Source: Chalara sp. BL73 (taxonomy: Eukaryota > Ascomycota > Leotiomycetes > Helotiales). From it: a DNA stretch of 64,000 nt. This document shows, piece after piece, positions 33,942 to 44,706 of this stretch. Under the pieces are notes generated by a model. The model was not told the origin of the DNA. It was given only the letters and a program-made list of their open reading frames with translations, and searched no databases. The stretch lies in contig CAKJVC010000143.1 of assembly GCA_918026815.1 (NCBI GenBank), positions 186,001-250,000 on the forward strand. Reading direction: 5' to 3'. The stretch's first letter is position 1. Every line of letters starts with the position of its first letter. The position numbers and the translations under genes are program-made.

Positions 33942-35322
33942 ATGTTATTGTTATTGTTGCTGGGTTTGATAAGTCTAGCCTTAGCTTCGAATCCGCAGGC
34001 AGGACTTCTAGGCGCATCTCGTTCTTTTGAAGATGCATTTGTTGACCTTTTTCCAAATGAGCCCTTGGACTCGCAGGCAGCAAGCCCAACACCACGTCTA
34101 GTGATATATGTACAAACGTTTACAAATACTGCTGGGAGGCCTCTGTCATTGCTGCCACTTCTTGAGCATGACACGAAAGTTACCCATGTTATTCTCGGCT
34201 CCATCCATCTGCACGAGCAACCTGGGGTGATCATGCTGAACAACGAGCCACTGGACTCAGGAATCTACGATGAGATATGGAAGGAGGTTCGAATTTTGCA
34301 AGATCACAATATCAAAGTGCTGGCGTTGTTAGGCGGCGCAGCCCCAGGAACTTACGCTCGCCTGTCTGGGAATGACACGCAAGTGAGTTGCCCGTATCTC
34401 AATTGAAACCTCACAATCCTATTATAGAGATATTTTGCTAACGACAAAAGTTCGAACTCTACTATCGGCCTTTCCTCAAGCTTCTGAAAACATATCGGCT
34501 GGACGGAGTGGATGTTGATATTGAGGAGAAGGTACCTCTATCCACTCCGCTTCGTCTCCTCAACAGGCTGCATGCGGATCTGGGTTCTGAATTTCTCTTG
34601 ACCATGGCGCCTCTCGCCACCGCGCTTTCTGAAGAAGGCGGTGATAACCTGTCAGGCTTCTCATATTTTCAGCTTGAAAAACTGGCTGTCGTGCCTGCCC
34701 AGGCCCTGCTACCTCAGGTTCGGGCATCCGGGGATAATGAGACCGTAAAGGCGACCAGTCTGGTGGCTTGGTACAATGCGCAATTCTACGGCGGGTACGC
34801 AAGATCAACCTCGATGTACAATTCAATAGTGTCTGCTGGCTTTGATTCTTCGCGCCTGGTTCTTGGCGTTACGACCTCGTCCGCGGGATATCCAAATGGA
34901 TTCACTCCGCTAAAGAAACTGCTGGAGACGGTGACAGCTTTGAAAGAGAAATTTGGAGAGCGGTTTGGGGGAGTTTCAGGTTGGGAATATGTAAGTGCAA
35001 TTCCAAAGGAGCCTCCATTGGCTATTATTATTAAATCATCGCTAATAAGGCCATTCTCTAGTGGGATGCTGGTAGTAGTGATAAAGATATGGGTATGCAA
35101 ATTGGTGGTGAACCATGGAGGTGGCTTATAAGAGTATGTATAGAAGCTTGAAATACTCGCCACTTTTCCTATGTCTGTATGTTTTCTGAAGTATTAAACT
35201 AAGTTGCGTCCTAGGTTGGAAAAGCTATTTATGGCGAAGAAGAACAAATACGAGGAAGAGGCAGAAAATCAAGCTCCTTCAATAAAGAATGCTGGCGAAA
35301 GTGTATCAGCGGCAAGTCCTGA
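33942..35322 (+). CDS. secreted GH18 glycosidase, endo-T-like endo-beta-N-acetylglucosaminidase or chitinase
   Basis: Four exons (33942-34382, 34451-34990, 35062-35133, 35215-35322) give 386 residues. A signal peptide (MLLLLLLGLISLALAS) is followed by a GH18 barrel. The catalytic motif DxxDxDxE is intact as LDGVDVDIEE at about residues 163-172, with Glu as the proton donor. Other barrel segments are VTHVILGSIHL, VLALLGGAAPG, FLLTMAPLA and LVAWYNAQFYGG. The absence of chitin-binding modules and the DGVDVDIEE form suggest the Hypocrea endo-T group, which trims N-glycans from glycoproteins, rather than a bulk chitinase. The last exon encodes a basic Arg/Lys/Cys tail (RGRGRKSSSFNKECWRKC) that I cannot match to the family; an alternative end just after the barrel is possible. 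Confidence 0.87.
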
Positions 35323-35454
35323 CCGGAAGCAGGTCTGACCTACACACTTTACACTAGAAGCGTTACCGATCATAGAGTATACCATCTACTACTGTCTGAG
35401 GCCAAGGCGTTCTGTGATTTCGCTGCGGTTTACGTTGAATCATGTGACGATAAT

Positions 35455-36384
35455 TTAAGCCAACAACAGGTACACCCCTAACGGCCAGAACCAACACCAA
35501 AGTTGCCTGCTCTATTGGACATCAGTGTCGAGTACTCCCCATATTTAAACCGTATGACTTACAAGCTCATCAGCCTTTCTTGCACCAAGATTAGGCACCA
35601 CACTAGTCGACGTAGGAAAAGCACTCCGTGTCGATGTAGAAGACGGCCAACCCGTAATCGTCACGGGTCCCGTCGAGGAGCCACTTCTGATATCTCTGAC
35701 ATCCCCAACTGCAGCACAAGGCGCCGAAGTAAGCACCGGCGCGCCATTTGCCGACGCGGTACTATACGCACTTGGAGAAGCAGTCGACAAAAAGCGTACG
35801 CACGACGGCCACAAACTATCAAAGGTTGTAGGGTTAAAGACTAATGCTTCATAGCAATAACAGGAAGCCTGATCCCGAAAGTTGGTGAGCGTGTAGAATC
35901 CCGGCGACTGGGTGTTACAATACGCAGCGGCGCCATTCAAGGTCGCGCAAGCCAGCTCGTCCGGATTGGTGATGAGGGGTCGGGTGACGGGGGGAACGAG
36001 CGCGGTGACGGGGCCGGTGAACTCAGCGGAGCTCAGGATGTTGCCTACGCTGTGGCAGGGTGTAGTTATGGGAGGACCGCCGTTGAAGGACGTGAGTGAG
36101 GCATAACCTTGAGGATTGCCAGTTCTGTAGCCTGCATAGCAGGAGTGCAGCCAGCCGTCGTAGCCGTCGGGCAGCCAATACGATGAGGCGTAGCAGAGAC
36201 AAGGAGCTTGGAAGTTGAAGTTTGTGAACGAGGTAAATCCCGGAGTTAGCCGTTCACAGATGCTGACTACATAGCTGATGGTTTGGCATGCGGCTGCGTT
36301 TGGATCCTCTTGCACCTGTGCGAGAGAAATAGACAATAAAGCTAAAAGAGCGTATGGGGAAGCACCAAAGTGATGGCGGCCCAT
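35455..36384 (-). CDS. secreted protein with a duplicated six-cysteine module, probably GPI-anchored
   Basis: Main exon 36384-35563, with a proposed second exon 35511-35455, gives 292 residues. If the intron is not used, the frame closes at 35545 after 279 residues. A signal peptide covers residues 1 to about 22. Two tandem modules share C-x9-C, C-x-C, C, C: the first contains PGFTSFTNFNFQAPCLCY, the second PGFYTLTNFRDQASCYCY. A Ser/Thr-rich segment follows (SSTSTRSAFPTSTSV). The second exon would add a hydrophobic end (LWCWFWPLGVYLLLA), matching a GPI-anchor tail. The twelve Cys probably form disulphides. No family name is known to me. Such proteins can be wall components or plant-interaction proteins, but neither role is shown. 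It is convergent with the GH18 gene, 132 bases apart. Confidence 0.78.
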
Positions 36385-37401
36385 CGTTATATATTTGATG
36401 CCTGACCGGAACTCAATATGGAATTGGGTGTCTCCAAGGTCGTTCCCCTTTTAATAGCAATTCAAAGCCTGAATAATAAATCAACTATTAGAGTATCAGC
36501 GGTTCTGCTTTGAGGTGAGAGAAACAGCGACATGCATCATGACTTACTATAATAGAGGCTCAAAAGAACTTGTGCACACGGAGAAAGCTGGTTTTAGGTA
36601 GTGATAGCTTAGGGAGGGAGCTTATCAATGCTCATGGCATTTAAAGCAGATCCAAATCAGACTTTATGGGGCATAAGCCAGTTCAAATAGTGAGCAACAT
36701 ATCGCAGAGTTTGAGCATTTCAACCGGCACAGTAACTCCCCCATGAGACCCCGAAGAAAGCCTATGAGAGATAACGAATACACTAATTCTGCGTTGCCTG
36801 GCACTTCCGACCATTTCTGGGAATATTTGACGATATCTGTTCCGTCTCATGAAGCTTGTCCAGTAAGATGTTAACTCAGAAAGCATGGGCACTACCCAAT
36901 TCAGGCCACCGAAGCAAAGGCTAACAATAAAAGCTGATGTTAATGCAGAAACTCAAGTCTGGGTAGCCTCTTCTAAAGCTGAACAACCATTGTTCCCGTG
37001 TTTGCTGCAATGTTGTTCAAGGTGGCTTTTTTCATAGCATCAGCATCCAATCGTGTCATGTTTCAGCCGCCACTTTAGATCTCGACCAGACTTTCAAAAC
37101 AATACTCAGGACTTTTGTGACTACCGCATTGAATGCGTAATGGTAGCGAGGTCAGGCTGGCTCGCGCTATATCTAGTTGCCCTTGTATTCATATTAAGTT
37201 ATGATGATTATCTGGCCGCATTGTTGGGATCATTAAGCCTTGCCTATTATTTCCAGAGTAAGTGATCCTCTATTCTCTTCTTTGAATACTATACCTCGTT
37301 CGAAATTTTTTTCCAACTATCCTACTCCGTTTTGCGGTTGCTTATTTCATTTGGAGTAGATTATTGGGTTTCTACGAAGTTCATGTAAGAAGGATCTCAA
37401 C
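36385..37401. other. intergenic between divergent genes
   Basis: 1.0 kb. A + frame at 37053-37265 contains a hydrophobic stretch (WLALYLVALVFILS), but it has no clear start context or continuation and lies just ahead of the next gene. Otherwise nothing is recognised. Confidence 0.45.
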
Positions 37402-39420
37402 ATGAGTAACGGAACAGTGTACACCGGAGTTTGGCAGAACTACTCCCAGGGAGGTTGGAAAGGCTCAACCTTAACATTGGAAAGGCGATCAGCATCGTTG
37501 CTGATATCTTCTTTGGCTACTTTCATCACCTTGGTTGGCACGCGGTTCTGGGCTATTGTGTCGTTCTTCATCCATCAGATCCGGGCATCAACCACAAAGA
37601 AAGACGGAATACATCATCAGCGTAAGGCCGCCACGAAATATACATATTGGTCGTTAAGCTGATAGTCTCGACTGGATAGATCAAGTTATATACCGCAACA
37701 GCTCCTCGCCTCTGGGTACCGCATGGACATTGCTTAAAGTCTCATGGGCATGGAGGAACAGAGCACGTTACAATGTACCCCGTTTTGCGGTCGCTGCCCT
37801 GCCCCCCGTCCTTGTTTTCGCAGGCTTTGCAGCTGCGTCTGTCCTTTCAGCGAAGGTGGCAGCTCCTCCAGGTTCGGCTAGTCAGGTCAAACTGATATCA
37901 AAGAACTGTGGGTTCATCGACTGGTCCACAAAGTCGGATGCAATAGGAACCGTATCGCAAGACGGGGGTCAGATCTTTGGTCCGTATTGGATCAACAATG
38001 CAATTAGGGCAAGATCTTACGCTAGAAGTTGCTATGATGATAAGAACACCCAGAACCTGGCATCTTGCCATCTCTATGTCAGTTCACGACTGCCATATGC
38101 TACCAATGATCAAGCTTCCTGTCCCTTCAAAGGCCATCGATGCGTATTAGGAGATGATGGGGCTTACCAGATGCAAACTCCTTGGCTAAATTCGCATGAG
38201 CATTTCGGTATCAATGCGCCGTCGGAGGACCGTATCGAGTGGCGGAAAACAACAACATGTTCTGTTCTCAATGTGACCGACCGCATCAGGACTCGTGCAG
38301 GCGATTCTAGCACTGTTTACACATGGCATCTCGGATATGTTGGCCTACTACAAGCTCGAATTAATGAGACATTTCAGTACAATGAGAACACCAGAAATCT
38401 GGGAATAGGATATACCATCAGGTGAGAGAGATACTTCTACCATATAGAAAGATAGACCCATAACCACCAATAAATCGTAGACCTGATTTTGCGGTTGACC
38501 AAGACCGGTATCCTGGCTGGACACCCATAGACGACCTTCTCCACACAGATGCTGATGTTTCCATTCTCTACTTCTCTCAGAACTCTGTACTATACCCCGA
38601 TCCTATCGACGACCCCATGTTTTCCGCACACCGACAATTTCGCAACCTGCCAGCAGGTACCAATAACACATTTTACGGTGCAGATGATTTCGCCACCGTT
38701 GTAGCATGTATCGATCAATCTCAGATCCGAAATCCAGCTACAGGAATAAGCACACCACCTCTTGGGTTTCAAAGGTTGTCAGTCCAAAGCATGAATATTG
38801 GCCTAAACCCTGCCCAAATAGCTGCCGCATTTAGGCTCATTGTCCCCTCGGAGCAAGCATTGATGTTCAATAGCGTTAATGGGTTAGGTGCAATGGCCTT
38901 GAAAGCACAAGACTTTCTGTATGTCACAATAGGCTCAGGGCTACCAAGTAACCAGTGGCAAATTGAGCTCAGAGGCTGGTTTGAGACAGCTCTCGCAGCT
39001 CTGCAAGCGTCGATTATTGACTTTGCCTCAAAGGAAATCGCAGAAATCTCAGCTATCGGGGATTTATCCATGACAAACGATACTACTTATGTACAACCGA
39101 TGTGCGATGACCAAATGATTTTGGCAATTGGTGACTACCAGTCATTTTCCATGATGGGAATAGAGCTCATCGTTGCGATAGGTGTGTTTATAGTGTTGCT
39201 TAGCTTCGTCGTCGAGCACGTCGTTGCTTTCGTCCAGAAAAGATGGGGTGGCCAGGCATACAAGCAGGTACTTTGGAAGACAGATGGTGTTCTTCAGCAG
39301 CAGCGCCTTGCTTTTGAGTGTGATAAAGTGGAAGACTGGGAGAAAAAGGGAAATAGCGTACCAGTGACGAGGCTTGGAATGGCTTGGAAAACAGATCCGT
39401 TGACTCGAATAGCACGTTGA
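37402..39420 (+). CDS. large membrane glycoprotein of unknown function
   Basis: Three exons (37402-37621, 37686-38421, 38481-39420) give 631 residues. There is one hydrophobic segment near residues 30-55 (LLISSLATFITLVGTRFWAI), another near 110-130 (VAALPPVLVFAGFAAASVL), and a last one near 565-590 (IELIVAIGVFIVLLSFVVEHV). Between the second and the last lies a large soluble region, presumably extracellular, with many Cys and several NxS/T sites (NVTD, NETF, NDTT). The start MSNGTVYTGVWQNYSQGGW recalls a family of uncharacterised proteins common in Pezizomycotina; no enzymatic motif is visible. It lies between two secreted-protein genes. A surface or vacuolar location is inferred from topology. 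Confidence 0.8.
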
Positions 39421-41035
39421 TATTAAAAACGTTGGGAATATAGTACAATCTATTTCAAGAAGCAGAAAGTATACACTGCGCTATGAAAGTAAATGTGCTG
39501 GGAACAAACAATAGGTACGGATGAAGGTCGCCGGAGAAGTGCTTGGACAAGCACTTCTTCAGAATGTCATCGTTCAAAGCATATTAGTAGATGCTTGACA
39601 AGGCTGGACGATGGACATAACAAGCAGACTCAGAATTGCTCATTCACTAATGACACCACAAGTCATGACATTCATTCAACTATTGATAAAGGGCCTATGG
39701 ATGAAAGTTGATCGAGGCACTGACTTCATGTGTCCGAAAACTTCAACAAGCTATGGGCCTACAGATCGGAAACTCCGATTCACGGGTGTGGATACTGCAG
39801 AGTCGCTGTCTCCCAGAGGTTTGGTCTTTGTCTTTGGCTCATCAATTTCCATAATCCTGTTTGAGGCAAAGGTGTACCGGGAAGTATCACATAGCCAAGA
39901 ACGCTGATGTTGAACAAGAGAATGCGGTACCCATACTGACGACGAGCCCAAGACATGCCGAGAAAGCTCACTTGAAGTCATAATGCCGTATTATCCTCCC
40001 GGAAAGTCCACTTATCGCCGGTAGTTCCGAACGCAGTTGTCAATATATCTTGTCATGTACATCATCAAAGGCGTTCATGAGAGTGGCTGTCAGCGAGAAG
40101 CGAGAGCACAGCCTCCTCCTCCAACGCCTCCCGCTGCAAGTCTACGCAATCTTTTTCGTGACCACCTCTAGACTATTGGTCATGGGATTTCTAGAAGCGG
40201 GTTTATCTTGAACTGTGAGCCAAGAGATATGTTGATGATTGTCGGGGGTGATAGCGAGGAGGTGTGGTGGGGTACCCTGGACGGACTGGGAGCTGGATTG
40301 AGCCTTGAGGATGAGGATTTTCATTGATGGATTAGAGAGGAGTAAGTGTTGTACGGGTGGCGGACCATTTTAACTTTGTAGAAGTGATTCCTGTGTTGTG
40401 GTTGAGGCGCTTGAGGGGAGAGTCTAAGAATAGATGATTGGCTTGCGCCTGAGCAGCAGGAGTGTTTCGACGGCTAATGAAACAATGGAATGGCTGAAGC
40501 CCAAGTTGGAAAATTTCAGGACGGCTACAGTAGAAAGAGTATCAGCGATTCTGTTCTGTTCAGTTCTGCGGGGGTTGGGTTGGGGTTGATCTGCCCTTGT
40601 GATACCAGCCATCTTTGACAAGAACCTACACCGTCCCTGGGCGTTCATGTTGGTTGCTTATGGCCGAGTGGAGTTGATCTGATGTTCGGCTCCAGCACTC
40701 ACAGACATGATTTGCCCAGATGGGTCGACGCCAAGGATGCGAAAAGCGATGAGTACGCGGCTTTGTGAGGCCGAGCAGGAAAAAAAAACGCAAAGTACTT
40801 GCTTGTATCACCACTGCCTTTGAAATCTTTCAATTTAATCAATACTGTAGAACAATCATAATATATACATATAAATATATAAACTTTTAAAATATTTAAT
40901 CCTTCTCAATATCGACCAAAGCGCGCTGCGACAGGAATATCCAGCGCCAAGTTGATTTGGGACCGCTGAAACGCAACAAACCTCCGTACAGTAAGCTCCG
41001 CTTCCATTCTGGAGGCCGTGACACCCAATTCAGCC

Positions 41036-41060
41036 ACTCTCTCTCTCTCTCACACACATA
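41036..41060. repeat. CT/CA microsatellite
   Basis: About seven CT units followed by CA units in the presumed leader of the ADAM gene. Length is likely to vary between strains. Confidence 0.8.
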
Positions 41061-41275
41061 CCCACCCACACGCTTCAACATTAACACACAACCTTTCAAC
41101 TTGCCTCTCTTTTTTATTAACTTTAATATCATATCATATCACACTGTCACTCCTTTCGCTGGTCGACCATTTCATACTGGTATTCTCTTTGTTTTACGGC
41201 AACCTCATCTGGAACGAAGCTGCATGATTGCGGAGGAATCGCCGAAACGTTGATCGAGGGCATTCGCTCTCAAGT

Positions 41276-41294
41276 GGAGAGAGAGAGAGAGAGA
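41276..41294. repeat. GA microsatellite
   Basis: An uninterrupted GA run about 50 bases before the chosen ADAM start. It is in the same open frame as ADAM and would encode Arg-Glu repeats if an upstream ATG (41228) were used. Confidence 0.8.
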
Positions 41295-41341
41295 CACAAG
41301 GAGGCGGCCTCACCAAGTCCCGGCAGGTTATCCTGGGGAAT

Positions 41342-43881
41342 ATGTACATCCTGAGAAGCATAGGAGCTGTTATCGTCAGCGCATGCTTCTTCACTGCATC
41401 CAATGGTATGTTGTTGATGTTCCATCACCACAGCGGCTTGCTGACCTTTGCCACAGCACACTCCGACGAGAGAAATCCATTAACCTATCTTTCCCACGTC
41501 GACGATGTGGTAATAAGCACGCCTTCGAAACGCGTGCATGCCCTATCGACCTTTGATGTACGATTTGATCTGCATGGCGGGAAACAAAAGGTCAGGTTAA
41601 CACTCACCCCCAACCACGATGTGCTTGCAGACGGCGCTACCGTCACATATCTCGGTCCAGATGGCTCGGTGCGGAGTTCAGAGGTCATGGATCGATTAGA
41701 CTACAAGGTCTTTAAGGGACAAGCATGGTTACAACATCGCGAAAATGCGGAATGGACGAATGTTGGGTGGGCGAGAATTATGTTTCACCAGGATGGAAAA
41801 GTTCCTCTGTTTGAAGGAGCATTCAGAATCGATGGAGATCATCACCATGTGCAGACAAGGACACATTACATGCAGACGAAGCATGCTCAGGACCCAGAAT
41901 TAGAATGGTCGGAGGAAGAGTACATGGTGGTATGGAGAGATTCTGATATTAGCACGGATGCGAAGTACAATGCGGCACCAGCACATGGCGAGTTGAAGAG
42001 GTCTATTGCGGAGGCACCGTCTTGTTCTGCTGATGGACTAAGCTTCAATACACAATCGGATCACCCCGTATACAGAGCTATGTTGAAGCGAGAAGACCGT
42101 TTCTGGGGATCAGCGTCAGCAAAGTCCTTATTTGGGAGACAAATTGATGGACAAACTGGTGGTAATAGTGCTGGTGTCAACCTTGCGGCTTCTATTGGAT
42201 CAACAGCTGGTTGCCCGACAACAAGAAAGGTTGCCTTGGTCGGCATCGCAACTGACTGCACCTACACTCAGGCTTTCAACTCCACGGAGACGGCGAGAAG
42301 GAATATTATATCGGTGGTCAATTCTGCATCCGTGCAGTATGAGGACTCTTTCAATATTACGCTAGGTTTACGGAATCTGACAGTCAGTGATCCTGCTTGT
42401 CCGGCTACGGCCCCTGCCTCAGCACCGTGGAATATTGGATGTAGCGACAGCGTCACAATCCAGGACAGGTTGAATCTTTTCTCTGCCTGGCGCGGTGAGC
42501 GTAATGATGAGGTCAACGCCTACTGGACGCTTTTGAGCACATGCGCAACTCAGTCAGCCGTTGGGTTGGCCTGGTTAGGCCAAGTCTGTGTTGCAACTGC
42601 TCAAACTGCCTCTACTTCATCTGGAAATGAGACTGTCAGTGGAGCCAATGTTGTTGTAAGGACAGGCACTGAATGGCAGGTTTTCGCTCATGAGTCTGGC
42701 CACACCTTCGGTGCAGTTCACGATTGCACTAGCCAAACATGTGCAGATGGCAATACAGTGGCGTCACAGCAATGCTGCCCGCTTAGTTCGACTACCTGTG
42801 ATGCTGGGGAGCAATTTATCATGAATCCAAGCACCAAGGCGAATATTCAGAAGTTCTCGCCTTGTAGTATCGGAAATATATGCTCGGCCATTGGACGCAA
42901 CAGTGTCAAATCAGGCTGTCTCACAGCCAATAAGGATGTCACAACAATTGCCCCCAGCCAATGCGGAAACGGCATCGTCGAAGCTGGCGAGGATTGTGAC
43001 TGTGGTGGTACTGAGGGTTGTGCTGATAACAACTGCTGCGATGCCACCACATGCAAATTTAAGGAAACAGCTGTCTGTGATCCTAGTAATGAGGACTGCT
43101 GTACATCAACTTGCCAGTTCGCTGGGAATGGAACAGTTTGTCGAGCCAGTACAGGAAGTTGTGATCCACAAGAAACATGTAGTGGAACATCGGCAACGTG
43201 CCCTGTGGATGCAACTGCTCCCGATGGTATGCTTGCCGTCCCAGCTTTATTTTATTGCACTAACAATTTCCAGGACAATCTTGTGGCGACACCAGCGGCC
43301 TTTCCTGCTCCTCTGGTCAATGCACGTCTCGTGATCTTCAGTGCAAGACCATCATGGGCTCCTACACCCAAGGAAACGACACCTATGCTTGCTCTTCTTC
43401 TGGATGCCAGATCTCTTGTGCTTCGCCAGAATTCGGTTCAAATGTATGTTATTCAATGCAACAGAATTTTCTAGATGGAACGGCTTGTGGCGGCGGCGGC
43501 AAGTGCTCGAATGGACAGTGCAGGGGCTCAAGTGTGGGGAAAGAAATCGAAAGCTGGATCAACAAAAATAAGATCTTGGTCATTTGCTTAGCATCTATTA
43601 TCGGAGGTCTTTTGGTTATCAGCATTCTTTCATGCATTGTAAGCTGCTGCAGGAGAAGCCGTAGACGAAAGAAGGCTCTTGCCACACGTCCAGTTGGCCC
43701 ACCACCAGCCGCGTCGGCAAGGGGACAATGGCGGAACCCACGAGGTCCACCACCTCAATACCAAGGTCCAACACCGCCGATGAGAGATATGGGCAACACA
43801 GGAAGCTGGGGACCAGATGGAAGGTGGCAACCACCCTCACATCCCCCACCGGCATGGACACCCACTGTCAGATATGCATAA
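41342..43881 (+). CDS. ADAM-type membrane metalloprotease with disintegrin domain (ADM-B-like)
   Basis: Two exons (41342-43226, 43274-43881) give 830 residues. In order: signal peptide (SIGAVIVSACFFTASNG), a propeptide of about 250 residues, the reprolysin metalloprotease domain with zinc motif HESGHTFGAVHD at about residue 450 and a downstream Met-turn (FIMNPS), a disintegrin domain starting CGNGIVEAGEDCDCGG with dense Cys, a Cys-rich segment, one membrane helix (ILVICLASIIGGLLVISILSC) given here in part by position about 735-757, and a Pro-rich cytosolic tail with PPPQYQGPTPP. This matches fungal ADM-B sheddases. All three zinc His and the catalytic Glu are present. The upstream ATG at 41228 would add 38 residues including a GA-encoded Arg-Glu run before the signal peptide, so I reject it. 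Confidence 0.93.
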
Positions 43882-44105
43882 AATAGTAATTGTCGCATGG
43901 GTTCAGGCGTTTTGGATTAGGCATTGCATTGGGAGGAAAGGATTGGATAGAAAGATTTATGATGACAGCGAGTCTGTATATAGTGCATTGCTAAAAGGTT
44001 TTGCCATTATGAGCAATGATGGGTAAATATCATCAATCATAATTCATTTCTTCGCACCCCAGGTTTTATCAAATTATTGAAGTCATGGAACTATCGTTGC
44101 GTCCA

Positions 44106-44706
44106 TCACTTGGAACTCTTGCCTTTACCAGACTTGGCTTTACCAAGATCATGCCTTTTAAGCTCCTCCTCCAGTTCCTCCTTGCTAATGTAGCCACACA
44201 TACGTTTAGTGAAATAATACCGCGTACCTGGGATACTCTATACCAATATAAGCCTCAATTGAGGACAGCCCCAATGGTTCAGCAGAAGAAAGAAGGACAA
44301 GACTCACATCATTCCTAGCCTGCGCATGCATCATCAACAACTCCGGAGTATCAAGGATGATAGCCGCCTCTCTCCGAATCTGCGTCGTGGCATAATCATT
44401 CCCATACCTAATTCACCATTAGCCCCCAATGCCTTTCCTCCTCTACTATCATCCCCCCTTTCCCATTCTTTCAGGTAAAAGCAGAGGCAGTAAATTTTTT
44501 TTAAAAAAAACCAATCCTTACGCATCATACCGTCCTCCGTAGCCCTCCCATGCGGCGCTATCAGAACTTGAATCACTCGGATACGGATCCTTATGTCTGG
44601 CTTGCGCGTCCTGCTGGCGCGCTGAGAAGGGACGGGGCGAGGCGGAGGAGGTAAGTTTTCGCTTGGAGACTTTGTTTGGGCGGGGAGTTGAGGAGTGGGA
44701 GGACAT
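44106..44706 (-). CDS. small conserved hypothetical protein
   Basis: Three exons (44706-44522, 44407-44308, 44237-44106) give 138 residues. The N-terminal half is Ser/Arg/Lys-rich and probably disordered (SSHSSTPRPNKVSKRKL). A compact helical region follows (YATTQIRREAAIILDTPELL, then MMHAQARND and SIPGTRYYFTKRMCGY), and the end is Lys/Ser-rich. The central helix pair looks well conserved in character (alternating Leu/Ile and charged residues), which suggests a binding role in the nucleus or cytoplasm. I do not recognise the family. It is convergent with the ADAM gene, 224 bases apart. Splice phases are consistent at both introns. Confidence 0.72.

Larger units (their letters stand above)
39421..41341. 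other. long intergenic region and ADAM leader with CT and GA tracts
   Basis: 1.9 kb. Minus-strand open frames at 39751-39981 and 40142-40324 lack support. From about 40910 the DNA becomes leader-like. A (CT)n/(CA)n tract at about 41036-41060 and a (GA)n tract at 41276-41294 precede the ADAM start and are complementary to each other. Confidence 0.5.

Noticed and set aside
37053..37265. 70-codon + frame with a hydrophobic segment
   Set aside because: No family similarity, no splice join into the next gene, and hydrophobic AT-rich frames arise easily by chance.
39751..40324. Two minus-strand open frames between the membrane glycoprotein and ADAM genes
   Set aside because: They do not join by plausible splice sites and contain no recognisable motif.
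41228..41341. Upstream ATG for the ADAM gene
   Set aside because: It would place 38 residues encoded partly by a GA repeat ahead of a clear signal peptide; the ATG at 41342 starts the signal peptide directly.
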